Shown piece by piece: positions 18,098 to 27,389 of a DNA stretch of 64,000 nt (within the stretch, counting starts at the first letter, position 1; each line of letters opens with the position of its first letter). The translations under genes were made by a program, and so were the position numbers. The notes beneath the pieces were generated by a model, which made no database searches, was not told the origin of the DNA, and saw only the letters and a program-made list of their open reading frames with translations. Origin of the DNA: Leptospira levettii (GTDB taxonomy: Bacteria; Spirochaetota; Leptospiria; Leptospirales; Leptospiraceae); the NCBI RefSeq assembly GCF_002812085.1, contig NZ_NPDM01000001.1:1302001-1366000 (forward strand), read 5' to 3'.

Positions 18098-19221
18098 CCG
18101 TCGTTCAGTTTCCTAACCTTTTTAAAATATTCATAAACTTTCCAGTCTTCTTCGCTAAACGTTAAATCATCTAACACAAGTTCACCACGAATACTCTCGT
18201 ATACGATTTTATCTCCAGCCACTCCCCATAACCGATCTAAAAAAAATGGAAAATGTTCCTTTTTTCCCGTTACTTTCCATTTCATCGGTTGGTTAGGTTC
18301 ATTTTGGTTGGTAGTAATGAATTCGTCCTTACCTGTAAGTCGCCACGAATACGCTTCTCTTGTTACAATTGGAATTCCACGATTGATAGAAGGTGATTTA
18401 CCTTGTTGGTAGTTGACTTCTTTTAGATACAAGTCTCCAATTTTACCACCAACGACATATCCTGAATTACCATTGTTATAATAAAATTTTGGTAGGACGA
18501 TGTCCTTTGAAAGTAAAGAAACTTTTTTTGATTCGATGTTTAAAAAGAAAAGATGATAAGCTCCACCAACACCCGACCAAACTAAATATTCATTTCCGAT
18601 AGGAGATATATGATATTGTATTTTTAATTTTGGATAAGGAGAAGGAAATAAATCACTGGAAAGGAATTTTTCGGGTTTAGAATTTTTTCCAGTTTTTTCT
18701 ACAAAGAGCTGATTTTCAAAGAAATAAAATATTAAATCTCCTGAATTCGAAATTGCCATACCTGTTTTACAAGGAATATGAACGATAGATTCATGTTCTA
18801 AAGAAGAATCCAGAGTTGAATATCCAAACAAAGCACAACCACCATATTGTTTTAGCGGATATTGAACGACAACATAGTTACCGTTAGCTGATAATTGAAT
18901 CGAATCAGGTCGTAATTTTAGTTCAATGGAATTCCGATTGTCATTCACTAAATCTTTGAAATAGAGAGTTTTGTTTTCAGTCCAAACAATTTTGGTTCTA
19001 TCTTCTGATAATGCAAATAGGCGAGATTGGTTTGGTTTATTTTTGGAAAGAATTTCTGCATTAGACCTATTGGCTGACAAACGGTCTTGTAATAATACCA
19101 AAGCCTTTTCGTATTTTTCTTTTGAAATAAGGTCTTCAATTTCGGAGACTAACGATTCGTGTTTTGATTGGCAATAACTGAAATTTAAAAAAGTAAAAAT
19201 TAAGAGGAAAAAAAATTTCAC
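18094..19221 (-). CDS. lipoprotein with probable beta-propeller
   Basis: A 375-residue protein with a lipoprotein signal ending FLNFSYC (Cys17). After a short helical segment (SLVSEIEDLISKEKYEKALVLLQDRL, TPR-like), the body consists of repeated strand-rich units such as LFALSEDRTKIVWTENKTLYF and MAISNSGDLIFYFFENQLFV, which resemble WD40/TolB-type propeller blades. Probably anchored in the outer membrane facing the periplasm. It is directly downstream of, and overlaps by four bases, the EcsC-like gene, so the two are co-transcribed. No specific function is recognisable. Confidence 0.65.
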   Translation of the reverse strand: MKFFFLLIFTFLNFSYCQSKHESLVSEIEDLISKEKYEKALVLLQDRLSANRSNAEILSKNKPNQSRLFALSEDRTKIVWTENKTLYFKDLVNDNRNSIELKLRPDSIQLSANGNYVVVQYPLKQYGGCALFGYSTLDSSLEHESIVHIPCKTGMAISNSGDLIFYFFENQLFVEKTGKNSKPEKFLSSDLFPSPYPKLKIQYHISPIGNEYLVWSGVGGAYHLFFLNIESKKVSLLSKDIVLPKFYYNNGNSGYVVGGKIGDLYLKEVNYQQGKSPSINRGIPIVTREAYSWRLTGKDEFITTNQNEPNQPMKWKVTGKKEHFPFFLDRLWGVAGDKIVYESIRGELVLDDLTFSEEDWKVYEYFKKVRKLNDG

Positions 19222-19838
19222 TGAGACTCCAACATTTCCCGGATTTCATCCGAGTGAATTTCCTTTGAGAATAGTTCCATCGCTGTTTTCCCAACTCTTT
19301 TTGTATCATAATAGGCAAATGTTCCAGTGACTACTGCACCACCTATTGGTACCCAACGTGCAAACTGTTTTCTGATGATTGTTTTAGAAATCATGATACC
19401 TAATTTTTCGAGTACTGTTTGAAAAACTCTAACGGTTGTTGGGCGAATTAAAATTTTAAAACTGGATTCCTCGATAATTTTACGAAAAACGTGAGCTCCT
19501 CCGTGTTTGAATAGACAATAAAGAAGAAGTTCTTTTGTCACTTGAACTTCCTTTCCATACAAAGCAGCAATGTCCATGATGAGATGGCCTTGGATCCGGT
19601 AGACCATTAAGAGTTCAGGTAGAATGCTGAGTATTCCTAGAGGGCCTGGGGGAAGGGAACAGGTAGCGCTGATGAGTCCCGATTTAAAAGAAGCATTTTG
19701 AACAAGTTCATTCAATAATTCCTCGGGAGGTTGGATTGTGGGAGCATAGGGACTACGATAATCCTCAAAACCTGCAAATAATTCGATGAGGCCTTCTAAA
19801 AATCCGTTTGATTTGCCCTGAGATGGTAGTTCGTTCAC
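19218..19838 (-). CDS. EcsC-like protein
   Basis: A 206-residue protein matching the EcsC family in outline: NASFKSGLISATCSLPPGPLGILSILPELLMVYRIQGHLIMDIAALYG, seen in pieces between about residues 48 and 98, and a glycine-rich hydrophobic segment WVPIGGAVVTGTFAYYDT near residues 165-182. EcsC relatives are membrane-associated helical proteins of unclear role. It overlaps the downstream lipoprotein gene by four bases. No catalytic residues can be assigned. Confidence 0.65.
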   Translation of the reverse strand: MNELPSQGKSNGFLEGLIELFAGFEDYRSPYAPTIQPPEELLNELVQNASFKSGLISATCSLPPGPLGILSILPELLMVYRIQGHLIMDIAALYGKEVQVTKELLLYCLFKHGGAHVFRKIIEESSFKILIRPTTVRVFQTVLEKLGIMISKTIIRKQFARWVPIGGAVVTGTFAYYDTKRVGKTAMELFSKEIHSDEIREMLESQ

Positions 19839-19905
19839 GGGTTTCTTAAATCCTCATTAGATTTTGGTTTATCAAAAACAGGCATTCTGTATCCTTTCCA
19901 TAGAC

Positions 19906-20967
19906 ATGATAGATAGATTGAAAAAAATTCAAGAAAAATACCTGCGTATCGAGGATGAGCTCGCCAAGGCCACCGCTTCGGATACTTTGAAGAATCTATC
20001 GAAAGAAAGATCTCGCCTAACGCCCGTATATACAAAAGCAGATGAATATCTAAGAATTACAAAAGACTGCCAAGATGCAAAATCATTATTAGAATCCGAA
20101 AATGATCCAGATATGCATTCTATGCTAAAATCAGAGATTGAAGAAGGGGAAAAAAAATTAGAGGAACTTGCAAAAGAACTCGAAATTATGTTATTACCTC
20201 CTGATCCAAACTCTGGAAAAAGTATCCTTGTTGAAATCCGTGCTGGAACAGGTGGAGAAGAGTCGGGATTGTTTTGTGCAGATTTGTTTCGTATGTATAA
20301 CAAATATGCAGATAAAAAAGGACTTCGTGCAGAAATCATTGATATGAGTCCTACAGGCATTGGTGGTTATAAAGAAATTGTATTTTCCTTGGATGATGAT
20401 AGAGCATATGATTTATTTAAATTTGAATCGGGAACACACCGTGTGCAACGGATTCCTGAAACAGAGTCAGGTGGAAGGATTCATACTTCTGCTGTAACTG
20501 TCGCCATTCTTCCCGAAGCAGAAGAGAAAGAAGTTGAGATTAGGGAAAGTGATCTTCGAATAGACGTTTATCGTTCGTCAGGTGCAGGTGGTCAGCACGT
20601 TAACACAACTGATTCAGCTGTTAGGATCACACATATTCCAACTGGAATTGTAGTCGCTTCCCAAGAAGAACGTTCACAGATTAAAAACCGCGATAAAGCA
20701 ATGCGCGTTTTACGTGCAAGGATTGTCGACCAAATGGCTGAGACCGCCAAACAAAGTGCAGATGCTCTTAAAAAAGCACAAGTTGGATCGGGTGATAGGT
20801 CTGAACGTATTCGGACTTATAATTTTCCACAAGGACGTTGTACAGACCATAGGATTGGTTTTACGAGTCATAATCTTCCTGCTATAATGGAAGGGGATTT
20901 GGATGAATTAATCGATGCGTTAATCCAAGAAGATCGGTCTAAAAGATTAGCGGAAGCCAAGGCATAA
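19906..20967 (+). CDS. prfA: peptide chain release factor 1
   Basis: RF1 recognises UAA and UAG stop codons and triggers release of the finished protein. The ATG at 19906 (MIDRLKKIQ) gives 353 residues, the normal RF1 length; a TTG 42 bases upstream would add an atypical extension. The peptidyl-transferase motif GGQ is in [17 protein letters not shown] (about residues 220-235). The codon-reading tripeptide region reads [15 protein letters not shown], that is PET where Escherichia coli RF1 has PAT, a known tolerated variant of PxT. The usual prmC methyltransferase neighbour is absent here. Confidence 0.96.
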   Translation: MIDRLKKIQEKYLRIEDELAKATASDTLKNLSKERSRLTPVYTKADEYLRITKDCQDAKSLLESENDPDMHSMLKSEIEEGEKKLEELAKELEIMLLPPDPNSGKSILVEIRAGTGGEESGLFCADLFRMYNKYADKKGLRAEIIDMSPTGIGGYKEIVFSLDDDRAYDLFKFESGTHRVQRIPETESGGRIHTSAVTVAILPEAEEKEVEIRESDLRIDVYRSSGAGGQHVNTTDSAVRITHIPTGIVVASQEERSQIKNRDKAMRVLRARIVDQMAETAKQSADALKKAQVGSGDRSERIRTYNFPQGRCTDHRIGFTSHNLPAIMEGDLDELIDALIQEDRSKRLAEAKA

Positions 20968-20982
20968 AAAAAGTTTTTTTCT

Positions 20983-21008
20983 GACAGATTTCGATTGAAT
21001 GATCTGTC
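20983..21008 (+). terminator. hairpin downstream of prfA
   Basis: GACAGAT and ATCTGTC make a perfect 7-bp stem with a 12-base loop, followed by a moderately T-rich TTGGTTGTTATT. A poly-A/poly-T run lies just before it. Probable but not strong intrinsic terminator. Confidence 0.4.
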
Positions 21009-21043
21009 TTGGTTGTTATTCCTTATGGTAGGGTAATGGTTTC

Positions 21044-22735
21044 ATGAAATTTGGACAGTTTGGTTTGGTTACATTCCTGATTTTCAGTTTGAGCTTTGGG
21101 AATTGTAATCCTGTCAAAAAGAATGATCCGTTCAGTGATAATTTAATTTTACTCCTTTTGCTCAATTCTATTCTCAATGCTAGGGAAACGGATTGTACTT
21201 TCTCTTCAGCTGATACAGACCCTTTTTATTCTGACCAATGGCATCTGCAAAACCTAGGACAATTCGGTGGTACTGTTGGCGAAGATGCACGGGTCAAACC
21301 TGTTTGGGACCAAGGGTATTCTGGAAACCAAGTGATCGTCAGTGTTGTCGATGATGGTTTGGACATTAGGCATGAAGATTTAAGTGCAAACATCTCGGTC
21401 ACGGCTCGTGGCTTAAATATGTTTAACAATACATTCAACCCTTCTCATTCTTACTCCAATAGTTTTCATGGATCAGCAGTCGGAGGAGTGATTGGTGCAA
21501 GAGGTGGCAATGCAATTGGACTTAGGGGTGCTGCTCCATGTTCCAAATTGGTTGGTGTCAATATCTTAGAAAAATCAACGATTTATACTTCCGACGAATA
21601 CCGCGCAATGGTCAATGAATCAGGAAGAGTTTTTATCTCAAACAATAGTTGGGGATCCCCTGATGTTTATGGTTGGTTATGGCCATCGAGTAGTTTATGG
21701 CAACAAGGCATCAATGAAGGTGTAAGTCTTGGTCGAGGAGGAAAGGGAACCGTTTACCTTTGGGCTGCTGGGAATGGAGCCAATGGTGGAACTGTCGCAT
21801 CACCAGTATTAGTTGATAATGCAAATTATGATGGGCAAGCAAATTATTATGGAGTTATGGCCATTGGTGGAATTGGGGAGAATGGAAAAAAGGCGGCCTA
21901 TTCTGAATCAGGTGCGAATCTTTGGGTTGTTGCCCACACACAAGGGAACAATACAACTGCTTACACAACAGCAATTTCAACAACCGATGCCACTGGAGTG
22001 AATGGATTAAATGCAGGAGGTACTTCTGGAGATTATACTAATTCAAGTTATACGAAAAAATTCAATGGAACTTCTTCTGCGACTCCATTAGCTGCTGGAG
22101 TGATTGCTTTACTCCTAAGCAAAAATCCTAATTTAACATGGAGAGACGTACGCGAGTTAGTTGCTTATTCGGCCAGAAAAAATGATGCTTCGGATACAGA
22201 TTGGACAACCAATGCAGCAGGTCTAAATATCAACCATAAATATGGATTTGGTGCCATTGATGCACAACAATTACTAATTCGTTCTAATTCTTGGTCTCCT
22301 ATCGCACCTGCACTGAAAACGGAAACAATGAGTTCAATTACACCAGGTACTTCGATTCCAGACAATGATTTGGTAACTGGAGCCAATGCTTCTTATTCAG
22401 TTTCCTCCTCTATCACCTATATAGAATTTGTTGATGTTGAATTTACAACGAGTCATACTTATTTTCCGGAATTAAAAATCACGATTACCTCACCAAGTGG
22501 AACTGTGAGTGTCCTTTCGGAAGTGCATGCATGTCGGAATCCAGCTAATAATTCGGGTTGTACTTCTGGTAGTACATCCATCGCTAGTATGACAGGTTCC
22601 TCCACCTATCGTTTTGGTTTAACTCGTTTGCTTGGTGAAAATCCAAATGGTAATTGGACGATAAGAGCTTATGATGGCGCAGCTGGGGATACTGGAACCA
22701 TCCAGTCTGTACGATTGAAAATTTACGGTAGGTAA
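21044..22735 (+). CDS. subtilisin-family serine protease with P-domain, lipoprotein
   Basis: A 563-residue protein with a lipoprotein signal ending LSFGNC (about residue 21). The S8 catalytic triad is intact: Asp in SVVDDGLDIRHED (about residue 104), His in FHGSAVGGVIG (about 146), and Ser in FNGTSSATPLAAGV (about 345). A C-terminal P/Homo-B domain (about 425-563, with ITSPSGTVSVL and NPNGNWTIRAYDGAAGDTGTI) is typical of kexin-like proprotein convertases. There is no N-terminal inhibitory propeptide: only about 60 residues separate the lipid-anchored Cys from the catalytic core. The next gene, three bases away, encodes a protein that resembles such a propeptide. Confidence 0.9.
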   Translation: MKFGQFGLVTFLIFSLSFGNCNPVKKNDPFSDNLILLLLLNSILNARETDCTFSSADTDPFYSDQWHLQNLGQFGGTVGEDARVKPVWDQGYSGNQVIVSVVDDGLDIRHEDLSANISVTARGLNMFNNTFNPSHSYSNSFHGSAVGGVIGARGGNAIGLRGAAPCSKLVGVNILEKSTIYTSDEYRAMVNESGRVFISNNSWGSPDVYGWLWPSSSLWQQGINEGVSLGRGGKGTVYLWAAGNGANGGTVASPVLVDNANYDGQANYYGVMAIGGIGENGKKAAYSESGANLWVVAHTQGNNTTAYTTAISTTDATGVNGLNAGGTSGDYTNSSYTKKFNGTSSATPLAAGVIALLLSKNPNLTWRDVRELVAYSARKNDASDTDWTTNAAGLNINHKYGFGAIDAQQLLIRSNSWSPIAPALKTETMSSITPGTSIPDNDLVTGANASYSVSSSITYIEFVDVEFTTSHTYFPELKITITSPSGTVSVLSEVHACRNPANNSGCTSGSTSIASMTGSSTYRFGLTRLLGENPNGNWTIRAYDGAAGDTGTIQSVRLKIYGR

Positions 22736-22738
22736 ACA

Positions 22739-23341
22739 ATGAAATCAGAAAATAACAAATCCTTCAATCGATTCCAAAATGTATTGTTTTTTTCATTCAT
22801 TTGTTTCACCTACAGTTCATTTTTTTTATGTGATCCAATCATTGCAAAAGAACCTCCAAACCAAATTACGTTTACGGAAGGTGGTGTTCAAAAAACATTT
22901 TATAGAAATTCAAATTTGGAAGCAGAATTCATTGAACCAAACCAAGTGAATTCTTCGCAAAACAAAGGTATGGGGAATGGTAAGGTAAAAGGTGGATGGA
23001 ATTTGAGGCAAGCCGGAAAACCATTGCTGAGCCAACAACAATACAAATCAAATATTCCAACAAAAGTGACAGAAGTTTACAATACAGGAGCAGGTTATGG
23101 TCCCAATATTGTTTTACCAGGGATCATTATTGTTACCTTCAAAAATGACCAAACTAACGATACTCTTTCCAAGTTAGCTCAAAAATATAAGATTGTGATC
23201 TTACAACAATTCACTCCCCGTATTGTTAGTTTCCAAACAGAACCAGGTTATCTTTCCGTCGAAATGGCAAATGAACTGTTGAATGAAGGAATTGTTTCGG
23301 AAGCATATCCTGAGACAGCGGTCGAAAAAGTCTTAAAATAG
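22739..23341 (+). CDS. exported subtilase-propeptide-like protein
   Basis: A 200-residue protein with an N-terminal membrane or signal segment (about residues 14-35, ending near FFLCDPIIA, which could also be a lipobox). Residues about 120-198 look like the N-terminal prodomain of subtilases: PGIIIVTFKNDQTNDTLSKL, then KIVILQQFTPRIVSFQTE, then LNEGIVSEAYPETAVE, matching the usual 'PG.viVkFk...l...y...v...l..v..v..p......a...l....V..aePn' layout. It begins three bases after the subtilase stop, so the pair is one operon. A trans-acting folding helper or inhibitor of that protease is the likely role; this is inference. Confidence 0.65.
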   Translation: MKSENNKSFNRFQNVLFFSFICFTYSSFFLCDPIIAKEPPNQITFTEGGVQKTFYRNSNLEAEFIEPNQVNSSQNKGMGNGKVKGGWNLRQAGKPLLSQQQYKSNIPTKVTEVYNTGAGYGPNIVLPGIIIVTFKNDQTNDTLSKLAQKYKIVILQQFTPRIVSFQTEPGYLSVEMANELLNEGIVSEAYPETAVEKVLK

Positions 23342-23366
23342 AGAATGGATTTGGAATTTATAATTC

Positions 23367-24977
23367 TCAAAGTGCTAAGTAAAAATAGATGAGTTTTAGT
23401 ATTTCTAATTTCCGAACTGGTTTGGATAAATAAGAAGTAATTCCTGCTAAAAAACTTTTGCTGATATCTTCTTTTTGTACGTTTGCTGAAATTGCAATGA
23501 TCGGAACCATAAGAAGTGGATCTATATTTTGATTTTGTTCATAATTTCTAATTTCCTTTGTCGCTTCTAACCCATCCATTTCAGGCATTTGCATATCCAT
23601 TAAAACGATATCAAATTTTTCATTTTGAAATTTTTGTAATGCGTCTATACCGTTTCTTGCAATTACAAGTTCAATTGGATATTTTCGTAAAAAAGTTTTA
23701 ATGATAAAAACATTTTCTTCAGAGTCCTCTGCCAATAGGATCTTGCATTTAGGAAAGTTTTCTGGATCTGGTAATTCTAAGTCTAACCAATGTTGATGGA
23801 TATTGGAATCTCTATGAACTAATCCTTCATAAGGGATATGAATTGAAAATTTTGAACCTTTTCCAAGTTCACTTTCTACGAAGATATCACCATTCATCAT
23901 TAATATTAATTTCTTTGTGATTGTAAGTCCAAGTCCTGTTCCACCATATTTTCTAGTAGTAGAACTATCCACTTGGGTGAAACTTTCGAAAATAGAATGT
24001 AATTTTTCGCTTGGTATGCCAATTCCAGTATCTTCTACTTCTAGAATTAATACTTTTTTACTGTTATCTAATGAAGCATTAACACTGATACTTCCTTTTT
24101 CTGTAAATTTCATGGCGTTTCCAATTAAATTAATCAAAATTTGTTGGATACGAGTAGAATCACCTTTTACATTTTCAGATATATTTTCACTTACAACATA
24201 ATTGATTTTGATACCCTTTGCTTTTGCTTTCATCAAGAAAAGGGAGATAGTTTCTTTTAATAGATCTCGAATTGAGAATTCTATGGATTCTATTTCTAAC
24301 TTACCTGACTCAATTCTAGATAAATCAAGGATGTCATTTATGATATTGTATAATGCTTTTCCTGAATTTCGAAGGACAGTCAAATACTCAACTTGTTCTT
24401 CAGATAGATTTGTTTCAGCTAAAGTATCAGCCATACCTAAAATTGCATTGAGAGGAGTCCTGATTTCATGACTCATGGACGCCAAAAAATCTGTCTTAGC
24501 TTGGGATGCTTTTTTTGCATCAACTTCCCTTTCCTTAGCAACAACCATTTGTTCGCGTAATAATTTCTCTCTAGTTACTTGTTGAGAAACATCTGAAATT
24601 TGGATCATACAAAATGAATTTGATTCATCTTCGATTGATATTGGTATGATGTGTAAATATTGGTAAATTCTTTCATTTTTCAACATCTTTTGTTCATTTT
24701 CGTATAATGGAAATGGATATGGATTTAAAGTGTGTGTAAGAATGGAATATTGCGAAAATTGAATGCATTGTTCAATTGATTTAAGTGTTCTTGTGTCAAC
24801 TAACTCTGGAAATACTTCGTAAATTAGTTTGTTTTGAAGATCTTTCTCTAAAAGATTGGAACCTTTTAGAAACCACTGATTGGCAATTACGATTTCATAG
24901 TTTTGGTTTAAAATCAGAATTCCTATTCCTGATTTTTTTACAATTGTTAATAAGTGTTTTTCGGTTAAAGAACTCAC
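23367..24977 (-). CDS. hybrid histidine kinase with PAS and receiver domains
   Basis: A 536-residue soluble kinase. An N-terminal PAS domain (about residues 8-135), a coiled linker, HisKA dimerisation domain with SHEIRTPLNAILG (His170), HATPase domain with the N, G1 (VEDTGIGIP) and G2 (KYGGTGLGLTIT) boxes, and a C-terminal receiver with DMQMP (Asp461) and the conserved SKP. It starts at GTG, sharing one base with the upstream TAG (TAGTG). Autophosphorylation at His170 and transfer to Asp461 or the separate regulator at 25582 is the expected chemistry. The signal sensed by PAS is unknown. Third gene of a signalling operon. Confidence 0.92.
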   Translation of the reverse strand: MSSLTEKHLLTIVKKSGIGILILNQNYEIVIANQWFLKGSNLLEKDLQNKLIYEVFPELVDTRTLKSIEQCIQFSQYSILTHTLNPYPFPLYENEQKMLKNERIYQYLHIIPISIEDESNSFCMIQISDVSQQVTREKLLREQMVVAKEREVDAKKASQAKTDFLASMSHEIRTPLNAILGMADTLAETNLSEEQVEYLTVLRNSGKALYNIINDILDLSRIESGKLEIESIEFSIRDLLKETISLFLMKAKAKGIKINYVVSENISENVKGDSTRIQQILINLIGNAMKFTEKGSISVNASLDNSKKVLILEVEDTGIGIPSEKLHSIFESFTQVDSSTTRKYGGTGLGLTITKKLILMMNGDIFVESELGKGSKFSIHIPYEGLVHRDSNIHQHWLDLELPDPENFPKCKILLAEDSEENVFIIKTFLRKYPIELVIARNGIDALQKFQNEKFDIVLMDMQMPEMDGLEATKEIRNYEQNQNIDPLLMVPIIAISANVQKEDISKSFLAGITSYLSKPVRKLEILKLIYFYLAL

Positions 24978-25585
24978 TACTTTAACTTTTCAATCAATAC
25001 TCTGGATAAATTTTTGATGCTGTCAAAATTTAGAATAAAAAATATATAACCTTTAATTTCTTTACCTTTTAACTGATAGTCTATGAACACTAATAAAATT
25101 GAATTGTCTTCATTAGGATTCGGCTTTCGATTCAATAATAGTTCCTCGTATTTTCCTGAAAAAAATTCCGGGATTTGAGTTTCTATTTTGTAATTAGACA
25201 TTTTTGCCAAATTTGATAAAATTGCATTTAGAATAATATTACCAATTTCACTGAGTGCATCTTTTTCAAATTGTGAAACTTCATTCAGTGCTACATAGTC
25301 TTTCATCATCATTTTTACAATTTCTAAACTAGCACTTTTATGGAATAATAGAAATGCAGATCCGTTCCCAATATCACCAACAAACTTTTGTTCGACTGTG
25401 CAAACATCTTTATTCGCTAGGTTTTCAAAGTTTTTTGCTTCTGATTCGGTAATTAGTTTTAAACTGGGAACAGTTAATAAAATTTCATCAGAGATCATTT
25501 CACTCATCAATTTTGCAGCTCCACCTAAGCTGATATTGAAAAGTTCACACAACGAATCTCGCTCTAACTCTGTTAAGTGGTTCAT
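24977..25585 (-). CDS. CheC/CheX-type phosphatase
   Basis: A 202-residue protein with the two repeated helices of the CheC family: ERDSLCELFNISLGGAAKLM near the start and KDALSEIGNIILNAILSNLA in the middle, each carrying the E...N pair that acts on phosphorylated CheY. Such proteins dephosphorylate response regulators. It overlaps the response-regulator gene upstream (four bases, ATGA) and the kinase downstream (one base), so it is presumably specific to this set. No receptor or CheA gene is nearby, so this need not be chemotaxis. Confidence 0.85.
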   Translation of the reverse strand: MNHLTELERDSLCELFNISLGGAAKLMSEMISDEILLTVPSLKLITESEAKNFENLANKDVCTVEQKFVGDIGNGSAFLLFHKSASLEIVKMMMKDYVALNEVSQFEKDALSEIGNIILNAILSNLAKMSNYKIETQIPEFFSGKYEELLLNRKPNPNEDNSILLVFIDYQLKGKEIKGYIFFILNFDSIKNLSRVLIEKLK

Positions 25586-25947
25586 ATTTTTTCCAACAAA
25601 GGAATGATTTTTTCAGGCGTAACAGGCTTTTCGACAAAATCAATTCCCAGATCTTTGGCTCTATTTTTGATTGCATCTTGGATGTTTGCAGTGACTAAAA
25701 CTATTTTTGAATTCGGATAGTTTGATTTTAAATTCTCAGCTAAATCTAAGCCGGATATTGTCCCTGGCATATTTTGGTCCAAACTAAATAAATCAATGTC
25801 TGGATGGTCGTGTAAAATAGATTTTGCCTTATCTGCTGACTCAGCTTCTAAAATCTCCCAATTGGGGTGTTTTTCGGAAATGATTTTCCGAATCATCAAT
25901 CGGGTGACTGTGCTATCATCAACTACAAGTGCTTTTTTTTGTGACAT
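25582..25947 (-). CDS. CheY-like single-domain response regulator
   Basis: A 121-residue receiver domain with no output domain. Conserved positions are visible: VVDDST (Asp10/Asp11), phospho-acceptor Asp57 in SLDQNMPG, the switch Thr/Ala pair in LVTAN, and Lys in EKPVTPEK. It is the first gene of the operon that goes on to a CheC-like phosphatase and a hybrid kinase. It probably carries the phosphate between kinase and an unidentified target. Confidence 0.9.
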   Translation of the reverse strand: MSQKKALVVDDSTVTRLMIRKIISEKHPNWEILEAESADKAKSILHDHPDIDLFSLDQNMPGTISGLDLAENLKSNYPNSKIVLVTANIQDAIKNRAKDLGIDFVEKPVTPEKIIPLLEKI

Positions 25948-26027
25948 ATGGATTGCCTTATTTTCAAACTAGTTTTATATGAGCATGTATACACTTAGTC
26001 GACGAAATTTTCTCAAGTAAGCCATCC

Positions 26028-26525
26028 ATGCGTTCTAAATACTTTTTATTTTTATTTTTTTACATTTTTGTCTTTTGTAAGTCGAACCAAAAAATATGCG
26101 AAGGGGAAAATTGCCGAAATGGTAAACACTCCGTTTCCTATGAAAATGGTGACTTTTTTGAAGGTGAATTCTTTGAAGATACCAAACATGGCTTTGGAAT
26201 TTATCGATATGCTAATGGAGATGTCTTTGAAGGTGAATACAAATTTGGGTATAAAGAAGGATTAGGATCTTATCGTTATAGCAATGGAGATCAGTTTCAT
26301 GGAAATTATCTCAAAGGCAAAAGAGATGGGTTCGGAAAATATATTTTTGCAGATGGATTCATTTTGGAAGGAAATTGGTCACAAAATGAACTGAATGGAA
26401 AAGGGAAAATCACAAATGCAAAAGGTAGTTTGGTGCTAGAAGGTTACTGGCACCAAAATCATTATATTGGGTTTAAACCAAAAGAAGAATCAAACGATAC
26501 GATCAAAATTTCGGATCCCGAGTGA
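26028..26525 (+). CDS. MORN-repeat lipoprotein
   Basis: A 165-residue protein with a lipoprotein signal ending YIFVFC (about residue 17). The rest is about five MORN repeats of the form YxNGDxFEGEY..G.K.GFG.Y (for example FEGEFFEDTKHGFGIYRYAN and FEGEYKFGYKEGLGSYRY), which fold into an elongated beta-sheet used for membrane or protein contacts. Two cysteines (CEGENC) follow the lipobox. Its 3' end overlaps convergent metF by 36 bases. Function unknown. Confidence 0.8.
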   Translation: MRSKYFLFLFFYIFVFCKSNQKICEGENCRNGKHSVSYENGDFFEGEFFEDTKHGFGIYRYANGDVFEGEYKFGYKEGLGSYRYSNGDQFHGNYLKGKRDGFGKYIFADGFILEGNWSQNELNGKGKITNAKGSLVLEGYWHQNHYIGFKPKEESNDTIKISDPE

Positions 26526-27377
26526 TTCGTAAATTTTCCGTGTAGCCTTGGATTTGTTGAGTGTATACATGTGGATGCCTGCAATTTTGTGATCTAATAA
26601 ATCACGGACTTGTTCCGTTGCCCAATGGATCCCAACATTTTCAGCATAGGCATCATCTTCAGCACGTGATAATGACTTCAATAGTTTTGCCGGAAAATTA
26701 GTACCCAAGGATAATTCAGCCATACGTGCCATTCCTTTTCTAGAAGTTATCGGCATGATACCAGCAATGATTGGAACTTTGATTCCCGCAATCTCACATC
26801 GTTCTACAAAATCATAAAAAGAATCATTATTAAAAAACAATTGTGTGCAGATATAGTCTGCACCTTGGTCAACTTTCCATTTTAAGTATTCAATTTCTTT
26901 TAAACGATTGGGAGTAGAAGGATGACCTTCTGGAAAACCAGCAACTCCAATCCCCATATTTGGATAGTTTGCTTTGATGAAACCAACTAATTCTCCAGCA
27001 TATTCGAATCCATTTTCTGTTTTTTGAAATTCATTTTGACCTTTTGGCGGATCTCCACGAAGAGCCATAATATTGTGGATTCCACTTTTTTGGTATCGTT
27101 TTAGGATCTCACCAATTTCTTCTTTGGTGGATCCAACACATGTGAGATGGCTAACAATTGTTAAACCAGTCTCCTCTTGTAATTTGACGACTAAATCGTG
27201 AGTTAGGTCACGAGTTGATCCACCCGCACCATACGTGACACTCACATAAGCAGGGTTCATTTGAGATAGTTCTTGGATATTTCGGAACAAATCCTCTGAT
27301 GCTTCCTCATTTTTTGGAGGGAAAAATTCGAAGCTGATGGTAGTTTGTTTTTTGCCGAGGATCTCAGAAATGTGCAT
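26490..27377 (-). CDS. metF: 5,10-methylenetetrahydrofolate reductase
   Basis: A 295-residue FAD enzyme that makes methyl-THF for methionine synthesis. The start FEFFPPKNEEA, the YVSVTYGAGGSTRD segment, SHLTCVG, IMALRGDPP, and the GADYICTQLFFNND segment are all diagnostic of MetF. The length is standard. The SDR gene lies 12 bases upstream on the same strand; the two may be co-transcribed. The gene end overlaps the MORN gene by 36 bases. Confidence 0.96.
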   Translation of the reverse strand: MHISEILGKKQTTISFEFFPPKNEEASEDLFRNIQELSQMNPAYVSVTYGAGGSTRDLTHDLVVKLQEETGLTIVSHLTCVGSTKEEIGEILKRYQKSGIHNIMALRGDPPKGQNEFQKTENGFEYAGELVGFIKANYPNMGIGVAGFPEGHPSTPNRLKEIEYLKWKVDQGADYICTQLFFNNDSFYDFVERCEIAGIKVPIIAGIMPITSRKGMARMAELSLGTNFPAKLLKSLSRAEDDAYAENVGIHWATEQVRDLLDHKIAGIHMYTLNKSKATRKIYESLGIRNFDRIV

Positions 27378-27389
27378 AAAACCTATCCT

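Noticed and set aside
23341..23368. Weak GAGAAT/ATTCTC hairpin between the propeptide gene and the kinase gene
   Set aside because: Six pairs with a 16-base loop and no U tract is too weak to call.
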